From positions 1,035,492-1,099,491 of the forward strand of contig NZ_LR027573.1 of the NCBI RefSeq assembly GCF_900605015.1: a stretch of 64,000 bases of DNA, read 5' to 3'. A program made the position numbers and the translations under genes. The notes below the pieces were generated by a model. It saw nothing but the letters and a program-made list of their open reading frames with translations. It was not told the origin of the DNA and ran no database searches. Every line of letters starts with the position of its first letter. Within the stretch, counting starts at the first letter, position 1. Shown here in pieces: positions 9,411 through 17,933 of this stretch. The DNA comes from Olsenella sp. Marseille-P4559 (GTDB lineage Bacteria; Actinomycetota; Coriobacteriia; Coriobacteriales; Atopobiaceae).

Positions 9411-9496
9411 CGCAGACCCTATGCCGTAGCCTCCGCCAGCGCGTCGGCCAGCTCCTCGCCACGGGCATCGTGGGCGACAAGGCGCACCTCGCGCGG
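9411..9496 (-). pseudogene. Duplicate of the tsaE 3' end (86 bp)
   Basis: These 86 bases match 11335-11420, the end of tsaE with its stop region, with one mismatch. The fragment has no start and encodes only the last ~26 residues. Together with the intact tsaE it forms an outer direct repeat around the AlbA_2/AAA_4 gene, as expected when an element integrates at the 3' end of a gene. Confidence 0.85.
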
Positions 9497-9508
9497 CCCA
9501 CGTGTGGC

Positions 9509-9634
9509 TGATAAGTGAGTGATAAGTGAGAGGCAAGTGAGCGGGGTTGAAGACTCGCAGGTGAGGGCGATGTGCCACTCCCAGCCGTGCGGGCATTGCC
9601 CCTTTTTGATAAGTGAGCTGCAAGTGAAACCCGC
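9509..9634. repeat. 126-bp direct repeat R, left copy
   Basis: Matches 11164-11289 in the same orientation with 5 mismatches. It begins with two tandem 11-bp units TGATAAGTGAG and has another GATAAGTGAG near its right end. It lies directly downstream of the AlbA_2/AAA_4 gene in the direction of transcription. Confidence 0.9.
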
Positions 9635-9655
9635 GGGATGACGGGGAGACTGCCC

Positions 9656-11122
9656 CTACGACCACCCCGGAACATAGCGACGATACCTTGCGCTCGCATC
9701 CTCGTCTTCGAGTTTTATCAGCCCCGTTGCACAGCACTCCCTAAGGAGTCTAGAGATCGCTACGAGGTCTCTCTGAGTAGAAGACATACCAAAGCGACCT
9801 CGTACCGTCTGATTGCTCGCCGCCTCCCCCTGCGCGTACATCAGGCATGTATGCCAGTACACCGCCTCTTTTCTCTCCTGCTTTGTCATTCGGTCATAAC
9901 TGCTGCCCGAAGAGAGCGTGACCCTGGTCCCCTGCACCTCGTCGCTTACCATCTTTGGTCCCAGCTGGTGCGTCTCTTCGCACGATTCGACTGCGAGGTC
10001 CCAGCCCGTTCCACCCTCTTCGCAAAGGTCCATCTGCCTCAGGATGTTGACTAGCCCGGTATTCCTCGTCTTTGGCAGGGCATTGAGAACCCTATCCGGC
10101 GGAATGAGACTGGCCCCTGGATTAGAGAACTCCACCCTGTTTTCGTAGATTGCAACAAGCGGCCCCATTGTCGTTACCGTCAGATCCTGGTGAATGACGG
10201 TGTTGGAGAGGAGCTCGCGAATCGCTGTCTGTGGGTATGCCCTCACGACACGCCTAAACGCACCATCAGTCTGTTCTCGCGCAGGAATCACGGACATGAC
10301 ATATTCTTCGGCCTTTCCAAGCGCCATTGCGTAGCCCTCATCAAAGGTCTTATCGTCAAGTATCCGGGTATTACCCCTCCCGGCAAAACGTAGGACTCGA
10401 AGTGCCCTCTTCCGAAGGCCTGGGATACTTGTCAGCCTTCTAGCGATGAGAAGCGCTCCAAGGTTCGTGATTGCATAGAGACCGTTATCCTGCTTCTTCG
10501 CAAGGCCCTGCTCGCACAGGGGCACCATGCAAGCTTCAATAGAGCTTGGTGCCTGCAGCCCCAGCAGCCTAAAAAAGCTTTCAAGATCTAGGTAATCCGC
10601 AGCTTCGGCGCAAGTGAGGTCACCCACCGCCATGCGTTCTTCGAAGTTTGAGCTCTGCAGGCGCCGCCACAGCTCAGCCTCGCGGTTAGAGGCTGTCACC
10701 AGCTCTTTTGTGCTGCTTCCAACGCGAATGTATGCCTTCTTCTCGAAATAGACAGGCTGCCCAGAGGCCGCACTCACAACCGCCACGACAAACGAGCGTC
10801 CATCATGCTCGATAGAAACGAAATCGAAGTTGACATTAGGTGACAGCATCCTCTGCAGCCAAATCTGAAGGTCTTGGTTGCCCTTAGCCTTTGCGGACAG
10901 CGGATCAAACGTAGTACCGACAAGTTCGTGCGTATCATCAGCGACGCCCCAAACCTTGTAAGCAGACTCGCGACCGTAGTATGCGGCAGAGTTTGCAAGC
11001 GCAGAGATATCCTGACCTATTCGCACCGGATCGGCATTGTTCTCCTTGAACTCTATCCACTCAGTTTCGTTCGGATATCCAACAAGCTGGTACAGAAGGT
11101 CCATTGGGGTGGTCTTGGTCAT
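9656..11122 (-). CDS. AlbA_2/Schlafen AAA_4 domain protein (COG2865-like)
   Basis: A 488-residue protein. The N-terminal domain (residues ~10-130; ETEWIEFKENNADPVRIGQ, then GRSFVVAVV) is the AlbA_2 divergent AAA_4 fold found in Schlafen proteins. The middle (AIRELLSNTVIHQDL; ALPKTRNTGLVNIL; EEGGTGWDL) is the HATPase-like C-terminal region typical of COG2865, and the end resembles a winged helix. Members are variously called transcriptional regulators or RecG-like; some are in defence loci, and function here is unknown. GGGAGG lies 4 bases before the ATG. It interrupts the tsaE-tsaBD pair and is bracketed by two sets of direct repeats, a sign of recent insertion. Confidence 0.8.
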   Translation of the reverse strand: MTKTTPMDLLYQLVGYPNETEWIEFKENNADPVRIGQDISALANSAAYYGRESAYKVWGVADDTHELVGTTFDPLSAKAKGNQDLQIWLQRMLSPNVNFDFVSIEHDGRSFVVAVVSAASGQPVYFEKKAYIRVGSSTKELVTASNREAELWRRLQSSNFEERMAVGDLTCAEAADYLDLESFFRLLGLQAPSSIEACMVPLCEQGLAKKQDNGLYAITNLGALLIARRLTSIPGLRKRALRVLRFAGRGNTRILDDKTFDEGYAMALGKAEEYVMSVIPAREQTDGAFRRVVRAYPQTAIRELLSNTVIHQDLTVTTMGPLVAIYENRVEFSNPGASLIPPDRVLNALPKTRNTGLVNILRQMDLCEEGGTGWDLAVESCEETHQLGPKMVSDEVQGTRVTLSSGSSYDRMTKQERKEAVYWHTCLMYAQGEAASNQTVRGRFGMSSTQRDLVAISRLLRECCATGLIKLEDEDASARYRRYVPGWS

Positions 11123-11152
11123 CTTGCCTCCCGCAGCCAAAGCAAAGTTCGG

Positions 11153-11185
11153 TGATAAGTGAATGATAAGTGAGTGATAAGCGAG
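11153..11185 (-). promoter_or_regulatory. Three tandem 11-bp iterons upstream of the AAA_4 gene
   Basis: TGATAAGTGAA, TGATAAGTGAG and TGATAAGCGAG are contiguous, 31 bases before the AAA_4 start. The 11-bp period puts every copy on the same face of the helix, as in an operator bound by a self-regulating DNA-binding protein. The downstream repeat copy has only two units. Confidence 0.5.
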
Positions 11186-11289
11186 AGGCAAGTGATCGGG
11201 GTTGAAGACTCGCAGGTGAGGGCGATGCGCCACTCCCAGCCGCGCGGGCATTGCCCCTTTTTGATAAGTGAGCTGCAAGTGAAGCCCGC
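11164..11289. repeat. 126-bp direct repeat R, right copy
   Basis: Right partner of 9509-9634 (121 of 126 positions equal by my alignment). This copy contains the promoter region of the AAA_4 gene. It is separated from tsaE by 45 bases that have no counterpart at the other end. Confidence 0.9.
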
Positions 11290-11342
11290 AGACGTCGCGC
11301 TTGGCAACGCCGCCAGGCGTGGCCGCCGCAGCACCGCAGACC

Positions 11343-11840
11343 CTATGCCGTAGCCTCCGCCAGCGCGTCGGCCAGCTCCTCGCCACGGGCGTCGTGGGCG
11401 ACAAGGCGCACCTCGCGCGGGGGCTCCTCACCCGGTGCCGCCTCGGCCTCGAGTCGCGTAACAAACACATCCACGCGGGCGACGCCGATTTCGTCGGCAA
11501 ACTGCTCGCCCCATTCGATCACGCAGACGCCATCGGCACCCAGCACGTCAAAGAGGCCCGTGTCCTCGAGTTGCTCCGCGCGATCAAGTCGATAGAGGTC
11601 AAAGTGGTCAAGGTCCATCTCACGCCCGTGATAGACCATCTCGATGGTAAAGGTGGGGCTCGTGACGTCTTCCGTGACGCCCATGCCTGCGGCAATGCCC
11701 TTGGTGAGCTGGGTCTTCCCGGCACCCAGGTCTCCGGTGAGCACAAGCACGTCACCCTCCCGGAGAAGCTCTCCCAGCACGCGGCCAAGCGCGATGGTCT
11801 CCTCCTGCGATGCGGTCCTGAATGAGACCTCTCGTGCCAC
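11343..11840 (-). CDS. tsaE: tRNA t6A ATPase TsaE
   Basis: A 165-residue P-loop ATPase that drives turnover of the TsaB-TsaD complex. Walker A is GDLGAGKTQL, followed by the family signature VTSPTFTI and the LYRL region. The length is normal, with about 15 extra C-terminal residues. It starts 6 bases after the uracil-DNA glycosylase gene and is the fourth gene of an alr-containing run. Its last 78 bases, with the region just after the stop, recur at 9411-9496, so the C-terminus may have been supplied by the inserted cassette. Confidence 0.92.
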   Translation of the reverse strand: MAREVSFRTASQEETIALGRVLGELLREGDVLVLTGDLGAGKTQLTKGIAAGMGVTEDVTSPTFTIEMVYHGREMDLDHFDLYRLDRAEQLEDTGLFDVLGADGVCVIEWGEQFADEIGVARVDVFVTRLEAEAAPGEEPPREVRLVAHDARGEELADALAEATA

Positions 11841-11846
11841 AGTCAG

Positions 11847-12515
11847 TCACCCCTTCCTCGGGCCAGGTGGGTTGTCTCGCAGCCATTGGCCCACCATCGC
11901 AAGGTCGCTCTCGAGGAGCGGCTGCCAGTCAGAGTGATAAATGCAGGCGGCAGGATGGAACGTGGGACACACCACAAAGTGCCCCGTCTGATACAGCTTG
12001 CCACGCAGCGACGTGACGCCGGCCTCGGTTCTCAGCACAAACTGAGAGGCAAAGTTGCCCAGGCACACAAGAACGTCGGGCCACACGGAGCGGATCTGCT
12101 CGCGCAGGAAAGGCGAGCAGGCCGCAATCTCCTCGGGCTTGGGGTTACGGTTCCCAGGTGGACGGCACTTGACCACGTTGGCAATGTAGATCTGGTCATG
12201 CGTAAGGCCGGCAAGCGAGAGAAGCGAGTCGAGCTTATGGCCGGCGGCCCCCACGAAGGGTTTGCCCTGCAGGTCTTCGTTGCGGCCGGGACCCTCGCCC
12301 ACGAACATCACACGCGCATTGGGGTTGCCAACCCCAAACACGAGATTCGTGCGCGTCTGCCCCAGGGGGCAGAGCTGGCAGTCGCCCATAACGGAGCGAA
12401 TCTCCTTGAGCGTGACCTCCTGCGGCCCCTGATGCTCATGGCCGGGAATATGCATCACCGACATTTCTCCATCATCCTCCAAGAGGCTGGCGCGCCCGCG
12501 CCGACGCTTAGACAT
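11847..12515 (-). CDS. Uracil-DNA glycosylase, family 4/5 type
   Basis: A 222-residue repair enzyme that removes uracil from DNA. It has the Fe-S type Cys pattern CQLCPLGQTR, the active-site block GEGPGRNEDLQGKPFVGAAG, the NVVKCRPPGNRNP motif and the late TFHPAACIYH. I start at the ATG at 12515, which overlaps the end of alr by 8 bases and has AGAAGG upstream; an alternative ATG at 12464 would remove 17 basic residues (MSKRRRGRAS...). Confidence 0.88.
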   Translation of the reverse strand: MSKRRRGRASLLEDDGEMSVMHIPGHEHQGPQEVTLKEIRSVMGDCQLCPLGQTRTNLVFGVGNPNARVMFVGEGPGRNEDLQGKPFVGAAGHKLDSLLSLAGLTHDQIYIANVVKCRPPGNRNPKPEEIAACSPFLREQIRSVWPDVLVCLGNFASQFVLRTEAGVTSLRGKLYQTGHFVVCPTFHPAACIYHSDWQPLLESDLAMVGQWLRDNPPGPRKG

Positions 12516-13665
12516 AGACCTTCTCAAGACGCATGCCAAAGTCGCATACGACTTCGTAGTTGATGGTGTCGCGAAGCTGGGCCATCTCGTCGACGGTAAT
12601 CTCCTCGTCACCGTCGCGACCAATGACAGTTACCACATCGCCCATCTTGACCGGCTTTGCCGGGCGATATGCGCGCGCGTTGTTCACATCCACCGCAAAC
12701 ATGAACTGGTCCATGCAGATGCGGCCAACCTGACGGCAGCGCACACCATTCACGATAACGTCCATGTTGTTCGAGAGCGTGCGCGCAAGGCCGTCGGCAT
12801 AGCCGATGGGTACCGTGGCCACCTGTATGTTCTGCTTGGGGACGCGCCAGGTGAGGCCGTAGCCAACGCCGTCACCCACGTTAGGGTAGATGGCCCGAAC
12901 GATACGCCCACGCACGCTCATGACAGGCTCGAGCTGGATGCGCGGTGTCGTGGTCTCGGCAGGCTGCAGACCATAGAGGCCAATTCCCACACGGCACATG
13001 TCGAAGTGGCACTCAGGGTGCAAGACGGTACCCGGTGTGTTGTCGCAGTGGACAAGGCCAGTCTCCAGGCCGGCCTCGCGCACAATAGAGACAGCCTCCT
13101 TGAAGCGGTTGAGCTGGAGCGCAAAGTCCCAATCGTCAATAAGGTCGGCGGTGGCGAAGTGCGTGAACATGCCTGCGCACTCAAGCCCACGGTGGAAGTC
13201 GACGGTCCGCCTCAGCTCGAGCACGTCCTCGCGGCACACGCCGATGCGCGTCATGCCGGTGTCGACAGCCAGGTGGTAGCGAGCCACCTTGCCCAAAGCG
13301 GCGGCGCACTCGCCCAGTGCAAGGGCAAACTCGGCCGTGTAGACCGAGGGCATAATGTCGTGGTCCACAAGGGTCTGCACGCACTCCACGGGCGGCTCGG
13401 AGAGCAGCAGGATGGGCCATTCGATGCCCGCCCGGCGAAGCCTCACGCCCTCTTCCACGGTGGCAACGGCAAACTGGTCCGCACCGGCAGAGTGCATGGC
13501 GCGGACGCAGCGCTCGGCACCGTGACCATAGGCGTCGGACTTCACGACGCACATCATCTTGACGCCAGGCCCCAAGAGAGCCTTGAACTTGCGCGTATTC
13601 CCCTTGAGGGCAGCAAGGTCAATTTCGACCCACGACCACCTGCTCGCAGGGCTCTGAACTGCCAT
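12508..13665 (-). CDS. alr: Alanine racemase
   Basis: A 385-residue PLP enzyme that converts L-alanine to D-alanine for peptidoglycan. The cofactor lysine is Lys42 in VVKSDAYGHG, and the second catalytic residue, the tyrosine of VGYGLTWR, is present. The C-terminal beta domain carries GRICMDQFM. Length is normal. It lies between the NAD(P)HX repair gene and the glycosylase gene with short gaps, in a minus-strand cell-envelope and housekeeping run. Confidence 0.95.
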   Translation of the reverse strand: MAVQSPASRWSWVEIDLAALKGNTRKFKALLGPGVKMMCVVKSDAYGHGAERCVRAMHSAGADQFAVATVEEGVRLRRAGIEWPILLLSEPPVECVQTLVDHDIMPSVYTAEFALALGECAAALGKVARYHLAVDTGMTRIGVCREDVLELRRTVDFHRGLECAGMFTHFATADLIDDWDFALQLNRFKEAVSIVREAGLETGLVHCDNTPGTVLHPECHFDMCRVGIGLYGLQPAETTTPRIQLEPVMSVRGRIVRAIYPNVGDGVGYGLTWRVPKQNIQVATVPIGYADGLARTLSNNMDVIVNGVRCRQVGRICMDQFMFAVDVNNARAYRPAKPVKMGDVVTVIGRDGDEEITVDEMAQLRDTINYEVVCDFGMRLEKVYV

Positions 13666-13676
13666 GCCTTCGCTCC

Positions 13677-15299
13677 CTATTCGTTCTCGTCGCCGCCATC
13701 GGCGTCAGGGAAGGTCACGCGCTCCCCCAAGGCGTCATCCGCAACACCCAGTTCGTCGATGATGTCCGAGGCCATGACGCCCCTCGAGCCCATGCGCTCG
13801 GCTGTAAGCGAGGCTGCATAGCCATGGAGTTCGCAGCAGAGCGAGCAGAGCAGGGGCAGGCTGTCCACGCGCCCATAGGACTGCGCAAGCTTGGATGCGA
13901 TGATCCCGCTCAGAACGTCGCCCGAACCTGCCGTGGCAAGAGCCGCCGGACCGGGCTTGGGAAGGATGGCCTGCTCGACGCCCACACAGCCGCTAGCGGT
14001 GCCCTTGGTGACAACAACCAGCTCAGAGCCACCGTCGGACCACACGATCTTGCGTGCGTCCTCGAGCTGGCCCACAAGCGAGGAGGGTGGGTTTTCCTCC
14101 CTGCCCACCAGGCGACCGAGCTCGCGACGGTGCGGCGTGAGCACAAGCGGCGTCGACCTGCGGAGAATCTCGGGGAAGTCGGGCAGTTTGCCCGAGGTGA
14201 GGCGGGCAATGCAGTTAAGAGCGTCTGCATCAAGCACCAGCGGTGTCGAGGTCCCAAGAAGTGCCGAGACAACCGCAACGGTGCCACCAGAGACCCGCAT
14301 GCCAGGCCCCGCAAGCACGGCCGAGCACTTCTCGGCCAGCTTGGTCACTATGGGCACAGCCTCCTTGGAGATGGTCCCGTCTTCATCGCAGGGAAGCCCC
14401 ACGACAGGGATCTCGAGCACATGGGCCTGTACCTGCGGCACGATGTACGAAGGAACCGCCAGCGTGACATAGCCGGCACCGGCGCGGGCAGCCGCACGCG
14501 CTGCCAAGATGGGAGCACCCACAAAGCGTGACGACCCCCCAACAACGAGCACCGACCCGCGCGAGAACTTGTCCACAGCTGTAGTAGGCGGCACCATCAC
14601 GTCAAGGTAGTCCTCGAGGTCGGTGCGCCAAGCCACCGGATCTGCCTCGACCACGATCTGCTCGGTCTGCTCGGCAAGCGGGGCCACTACGATGGATCCG
14701 CATACGTCACGGCCGTCGTCGGCGAGAAGGCCGGGCTTCAAGGCCAGCATGGTTACCGTAAGGTCTGCCACCACGCAGAAGCCAGGGGCGTGGCCGGTCT
14801 GCGCCGAGAGGCCGCTGGGGACGTCCACAGCAACCACGCGTACGCCCGAGCTGTTCACGCAGTCAATCCAAATGTCGAATGGTGCGCGGACCTCACCGTG
14901 GAAGCCCGTTCCCAGCATGCAGTCGAGCGCGACGTCGGACGCCGAGAGAAGCCCCTCAAGCTCGTCGCGCGACGGCCCCACCAGCGTAGAGACGCCCGCA
15001 CGCACGGCACGCTGTGCCACCTGGCGCGCAAGGTCACCGGAGAGCTGGTCGGGCCCGATGGGCGTAACTACCTTCACGTTGACGCCGTGGGCGAGCAGGG
15101 CCTCTGCCGCAACCCAGCCATCCCCACCGTTGTTGCCCATGCCGGCGAGGACCACGGCATTCTGCACGTCGCCTAGGGCAAGCACCTCCTGGGCTGCGGC
15201 ACAACCGGCACGGTGCATGAGCTCTGAGACGCTCACGCCTGCGCGGGTGAGCGCGACCTCGACGCGCTTTACGTCTTCGACGTTGAGTACGGGCTGCAT
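13677..15299 (-). CDS. nnr: Bifunctional NAD(P)HX epimerase/dehydratase
   Basis: A 540-residue fusion of NnrE and NnrD, which repair hydrated NADH and NADPH. Residues ~1-215 are the epimerase (GMGNNGGDGWVAAEAL; VDVPSGLSAQTG). Residues ~230-525 are the ADP/ATP-dependent dehydratase of ribokinase fold (VVGGSSRFVGAP; LVLDADALN; LTPHRRELGRL; and the ATAGSGDVLSG anion hole). The start is 6 bases from the end of acpS. A short acidic tail ends the protein. Confidence 0.95.
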   Translation of the reverse strand: MQPVLNVEDVKRVEVALTRAGVSVSELMHRAGCAAAQEVLALGDVQNAVVLAGMGNNGGDGWVAAEALLAHGVNVKVVTPIGPDQLSGDLARQVAQRAVRAGVSTLVGPSRDELEGLLSASDVALDCMLGTGFHGEVRAPFDIWIDCVNSSGVRVVAVDVPSGLSAQTGHAPGFCVVADLTVTMLALKPGLLADDGRDVCGSIVVAPLAEQTEQIVVEADPVAWRTDLEDYLDVMVPPTTAVDKFSRGSVLVVGGSSRFVGAPILAARAAARAGAGYVTLAVPSYIVPQVQAHVLEIPVVGLPCDEDGTISKEAVPIVTKLAEKCSAVLAGPGMRVSGGTVAVVSALLGTSTPLVLDADALNCIARLTSGKLPDFPEILRRSTPLVLTPHRRELGRLVGREENPPSSLVGQLEDARKIVWSDGGSELVVVTKGTASGCVGVEQAILPKPGPAALATAGSGDVLSGIIASKLAQSYGRVDSLPLLCSLCCELHGYAASLTAERMGSRGVMASDIIDELGVADDALGERVTFPDADGGDENE

Positions 15300-15305
15300 G
15301 TTGTT

Positions 15306-15908
15306 CTACTCCTTGGCTGGCTCAGCTGGCGCGGATGCATCCGCGGCTCCCCCGGCATTGCCGTCCTCTTGTGTGATCTGGGTGTCGGTGACGGAACGCT
15401 CTCCCGACACATCAGCCATTATCCCATCTTGCGCCTGTTCGAGTTCGTCCAAAACAGAACGCGCCTCACGAAACGACGCGGCAAGCTCGCGTTCCGGGTC
15501 TGGACGCGTGTCCGGCTGGGGGCGGACCTCGTCGGTCACCGCCACGGCGTTGGCCACGGCCACCTCGCGCGTATAGGAGAGCGAGAGCGCAACCTCGCGT
15601 ACGCCGCTCTCACGGGCGGTCTGGGCGGCACGGCCGGTGAGCAGCGCATGGGGCCTCCCGTGGGCATCCATGGTCACCGAGACGTCCGAGAAGCCCACGC
15701 CATTCGAGAAGCCCGTGCCCAACGCCTTGACCACCGCCTCGCGCGCCGCGAAGCGCGCGGCGTAGTGCTCGGCCGGGCGTGCACACGCATCACAGTAGGC
15801 GCGTTCCTCCTCGGTAAACACACGGGCGAGAAACGACGGCCTGCGGTGCATGGTGCGCTCCATGCGCGCTATCTCGAGCATATCGACGCCAATGCCAGCC
15901 AGGGCCAT
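15306..15908 (-). CDS. acpS: Holo-acyl carrier protein synthase with C-terminal extension
   Basis: Transfers 4'-phosphopantetheine from CoA to acyl carrier protein for fatty-acid synthesis. The core (~125 residues) has the Mg-binding GIGVDMLEI (Asp9) and FAAREAVVKALGTG motifs. The remaining ~75 residues are acidic and low in complexity (VRPQPDTRPDPERELAAS onwards), absent from typical AcpS and without a recognisable fold. The gene starts 3 bases after glmS ends. Confidence 0.92.
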   Translation of the reverse strand: MALAGIGVDMLEIARMERTMHRRPSFLARVFTEEERAYCDACARPAEHYAARFAAREAVVKALGTGFSNGVGFSDVSVTMDAHGRPHALLTGRAAQTARESGVREVALSLSYTREVAVANAVAVTDEVRPQPDTRPDPERELAASFREARSVLDELEQAQDGIMADVSGERSVTDTQITQEDGNAGGAADASAPAEPAKE

Positions 15909-15911
15909 ACG

Positions 15912-17762
15912 CTACTCCACCGTGACGGACTTGGCGAGGTTTCGTGGCTTGTCCACGTCGCAGCCGCGCGAGCGGGCAACGTAACGGGCAAGAACCTGCA
16001 GGTGAACCACGGCCACGATGGGGACGAGCAGCTCATCGTCGACGGGTGGGATCCACAGCACGTGTTCGCAGAGCGACGCCACGGACTCGTCACCGTCGGT
16101 GGCGACGGCAACGCAGGTGGCGCCGCGGGCGATGACCTCCTGGATGTTGGAGATGGTCTTGTCGTGCACGCGGTCCTCGGGGACGATGGCCACCACAGGA
16201 AATCCCGGCTCGAGCAGGGCAATGGGACCATGCTTCATCTCGCCGGCAGGGTATGCCTCGGCGTGCAGGTAGCTGATTTCCTTGAGCTTGAGTGCGCCCT
16301 CGTAGGCGGTGGTGGAGTTGACGCCACGACCGAGGAAGAGCGCCGAGTGCGCCCGGCGGAAGACGGTCGCAGCCCGCTTGTCCTGCCATGCGCGTGAGAG
16401 CACGGTGCGGATGAGGTTGGGCAGCGCGGCGAGGTTGGCGTAGTGGCCGCTCACCTCGGTTGTGCCCATGTGGCCGTTGGCCTGCGCCAGGCGAAGCGCG
16501 AAGAGTGCGCAGGCAACCATCTGGGCGGTGTAGGCCTTGGTGGAGCACACGCAGACCTCCGGACCTGCCTGCACGTAAAGCACGCCGTCAGACTCGCGCG
16601 CAGCAGAGGAGCCCAGCACGTTGGTCACGGCGAAGATGCTGCAGCCCATGCCCCTCATGCGCCGTGCTGCCGTGAGGGTGTCTGCCGTCTCTCCAGACTG
16701 CGTGATGATCATACAGAGGGTATGGTCGGTGATGAGAACGTCCTGTTCGTAGTTGAACTCGGAGGCGTACTCGCAGATTACCGGAACGTGTGCCCAGGTC
16801 TGGATGAGGGTTCTCGCGATGAGGCCCACGTGGTAGGAGGTGCCGCAGGCGATGATAAAGATGCGGTCGACAGCCGCCAGGTCCTCCTCTCTCATGCGCA
16901 ACTCGTCGAGAAGGATGCCCTTCTCGCCCAGACGGCCCTTGAGCAGGCGCTCGATGGCCTCGGGCTGCTCGGAGATCTCCTTCTCCATGAAGTCGGCGTA
17001 ACCACCAAGCGTGGCCGCAGAGGCGTCCCAGTCGACGTCAAAGGTGCTGGGGTGCTCGACGGTGGTGCCCTCGTTGTCGTAGACGGTGACCTTGCCGGTC
17101 TGCTCGAGCAGGGCGACCTGGCCGTTCTCGAGCTGGATAACGTGAGAGGTCACGCTCGCAAGCGGCGTGACATCGGAGGCGGCATAGGCACCATCGGGCG
17201 TGCTGGCCACCACGAGGGGTGAGCCGTTGCGCGCAACCACGAGCTGGTCAGGGGCATCGGCGCACACAACGGCGAGCGCCCAGGAGCCCTCGAGGCGGCT
17301 CACGGCATTGCTCACAGCCGCTACCAGGTCTCCCTTGCAGGGGCCCGCCCAGGCGTCCTCGATGAGGTGCGCAATGGCCTCGGAGTCTGTGTCGGAGGCA
17401 AAGTCGTGGCCGTTACGGGACAGGTAGCTACGGATTTCTCGGTAGTTCTCGATAATGCCGTTGTGGACAATGGCAATGCGGCCGGTGCAATCCAGGTGCG
17501 GGTGGGCGTTCTTGTCAGTTGGTGCGCCATGCGTGGCCCAGCGGGTATGCGCAATGCCGGTGGTGCCGGTCAGGTTGGCCGTCTGGCAGCGCTCGGCAAG
17601 CACGGCCACGCGCCCGGCACACTTCACACCGTGCAGGTTGCCATCGGACGAGAGCACTTCGACGCCCGCCGAGTCATAGCCGCGGTACTCGAGGGTCGAC
17701 AGGCCGTCGAGCAGGAACTGAGCCGCTTGCTTTTTCCCGGTATATCCCACGATTCCGCACAT
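15912..17762 (-). CDS. glmS: Glutamine-fructose-6-phosphate aminotransferase (isomerizing)
   Basis: Makes glucosamine-6-phosphate, first step to UDP-GlcNAc. The N-terminal glutaminase begins with catalytic Cys2 (MCGIVGYTGK) and has the expected YDSAG and HTRWATHG blocks; two SIS isomerase domains follow (ACGTSYHVG; SQSGETADTL; EISYLHAEAYPAGEMKHGP), ending in DKPRNLAKSVTVE. I start at 17762 rather than 17780 because the mature enzyme needs Cys2 next to the initiator Met, and GAGGGAGC lies just upstream. glmM lies 170 bases upstream, so the two successive steps are neighbours, but a terminator between them suggests separate transcripts. Confidence 0.97.
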   Translation of the reverse strand: MCGIVGYTGKKQAAQFLLDGLSTLEYRGYDSAGVEVLSSDGNLHGVKCAGRVAVLAERCQTANLTGTTGIAHTRWATHGAPTDKNAHPHLDCTGRIAIVHNGIIENYREIRSYLSRNGHDFASDTDSEAIAHLIEDAWAGPCKGDLVAAVSNAVSRLEGSWALAVVCADAPDQLVVARNGSPLVVASTPDGAYAASDVTPLASVTSHVIQLENGQVALLEQTGKVTVYDNEGTTVEHPSTFDVDWDASAATLGGYADFMEKEISEQPEAIERLLKGRLGEKGILLDELRMREEDLAAVDRIFIIACGTSYHVGLIARTLIQTWAHVPVICEYASEFNYEQDVLITDHTLCMIITQSGETADTLTAARRMRGMGCSIFAVTNVLGSSAARESDGVLYVQAGPEVCVCSTKAYTAQMVACALFALRLAQANGHMGTTEVSGHYANLAALPNLIRTVLSRAWQDKRAATVFRRAHSALFLGRGVNSTTAYEGALKLKEISYLHAEAYPAGEMKHGPIALLEPGFPVVAIVPEDRVHDKTISNIQEVIARGATCVAVATDGDESVASLCEHVLWIPPVDDELLVPIVAVVHLQVLARYVARSRGCDVDKPRNLAKSVTVE

Positions 17763-17890
17763 GTTTGCTCCCTCGCACACAGGTCACGGTTTGCTTGTGC
17801 ATCTGCGCTGATGCGACAGACGATGCAATAGAGTCTATCAGCCACGGAAGCGCACCTGTAGCCCAACCGGTATCGTCTAAGAGAAACCAC

Positions 17891-17915
17891 GCCGCCGAGC
17901 CTGCAGCTCGGTGGC
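17891..17915 (-). terminator. Intrinsic terminator after glmM
   Basis: GCCGCCGAGC/GCTCGGTGGC form a 10-bp stem with one G-T pair and a 5-base loop, 18 bases past the glmM stop. On the minus strand it is followed by GTGGTTTCTCTTAG, moderately T-rich. Confidence 0.6.
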
Positions 17916-17933
17916 GCAGCCGGACGGATGCCC

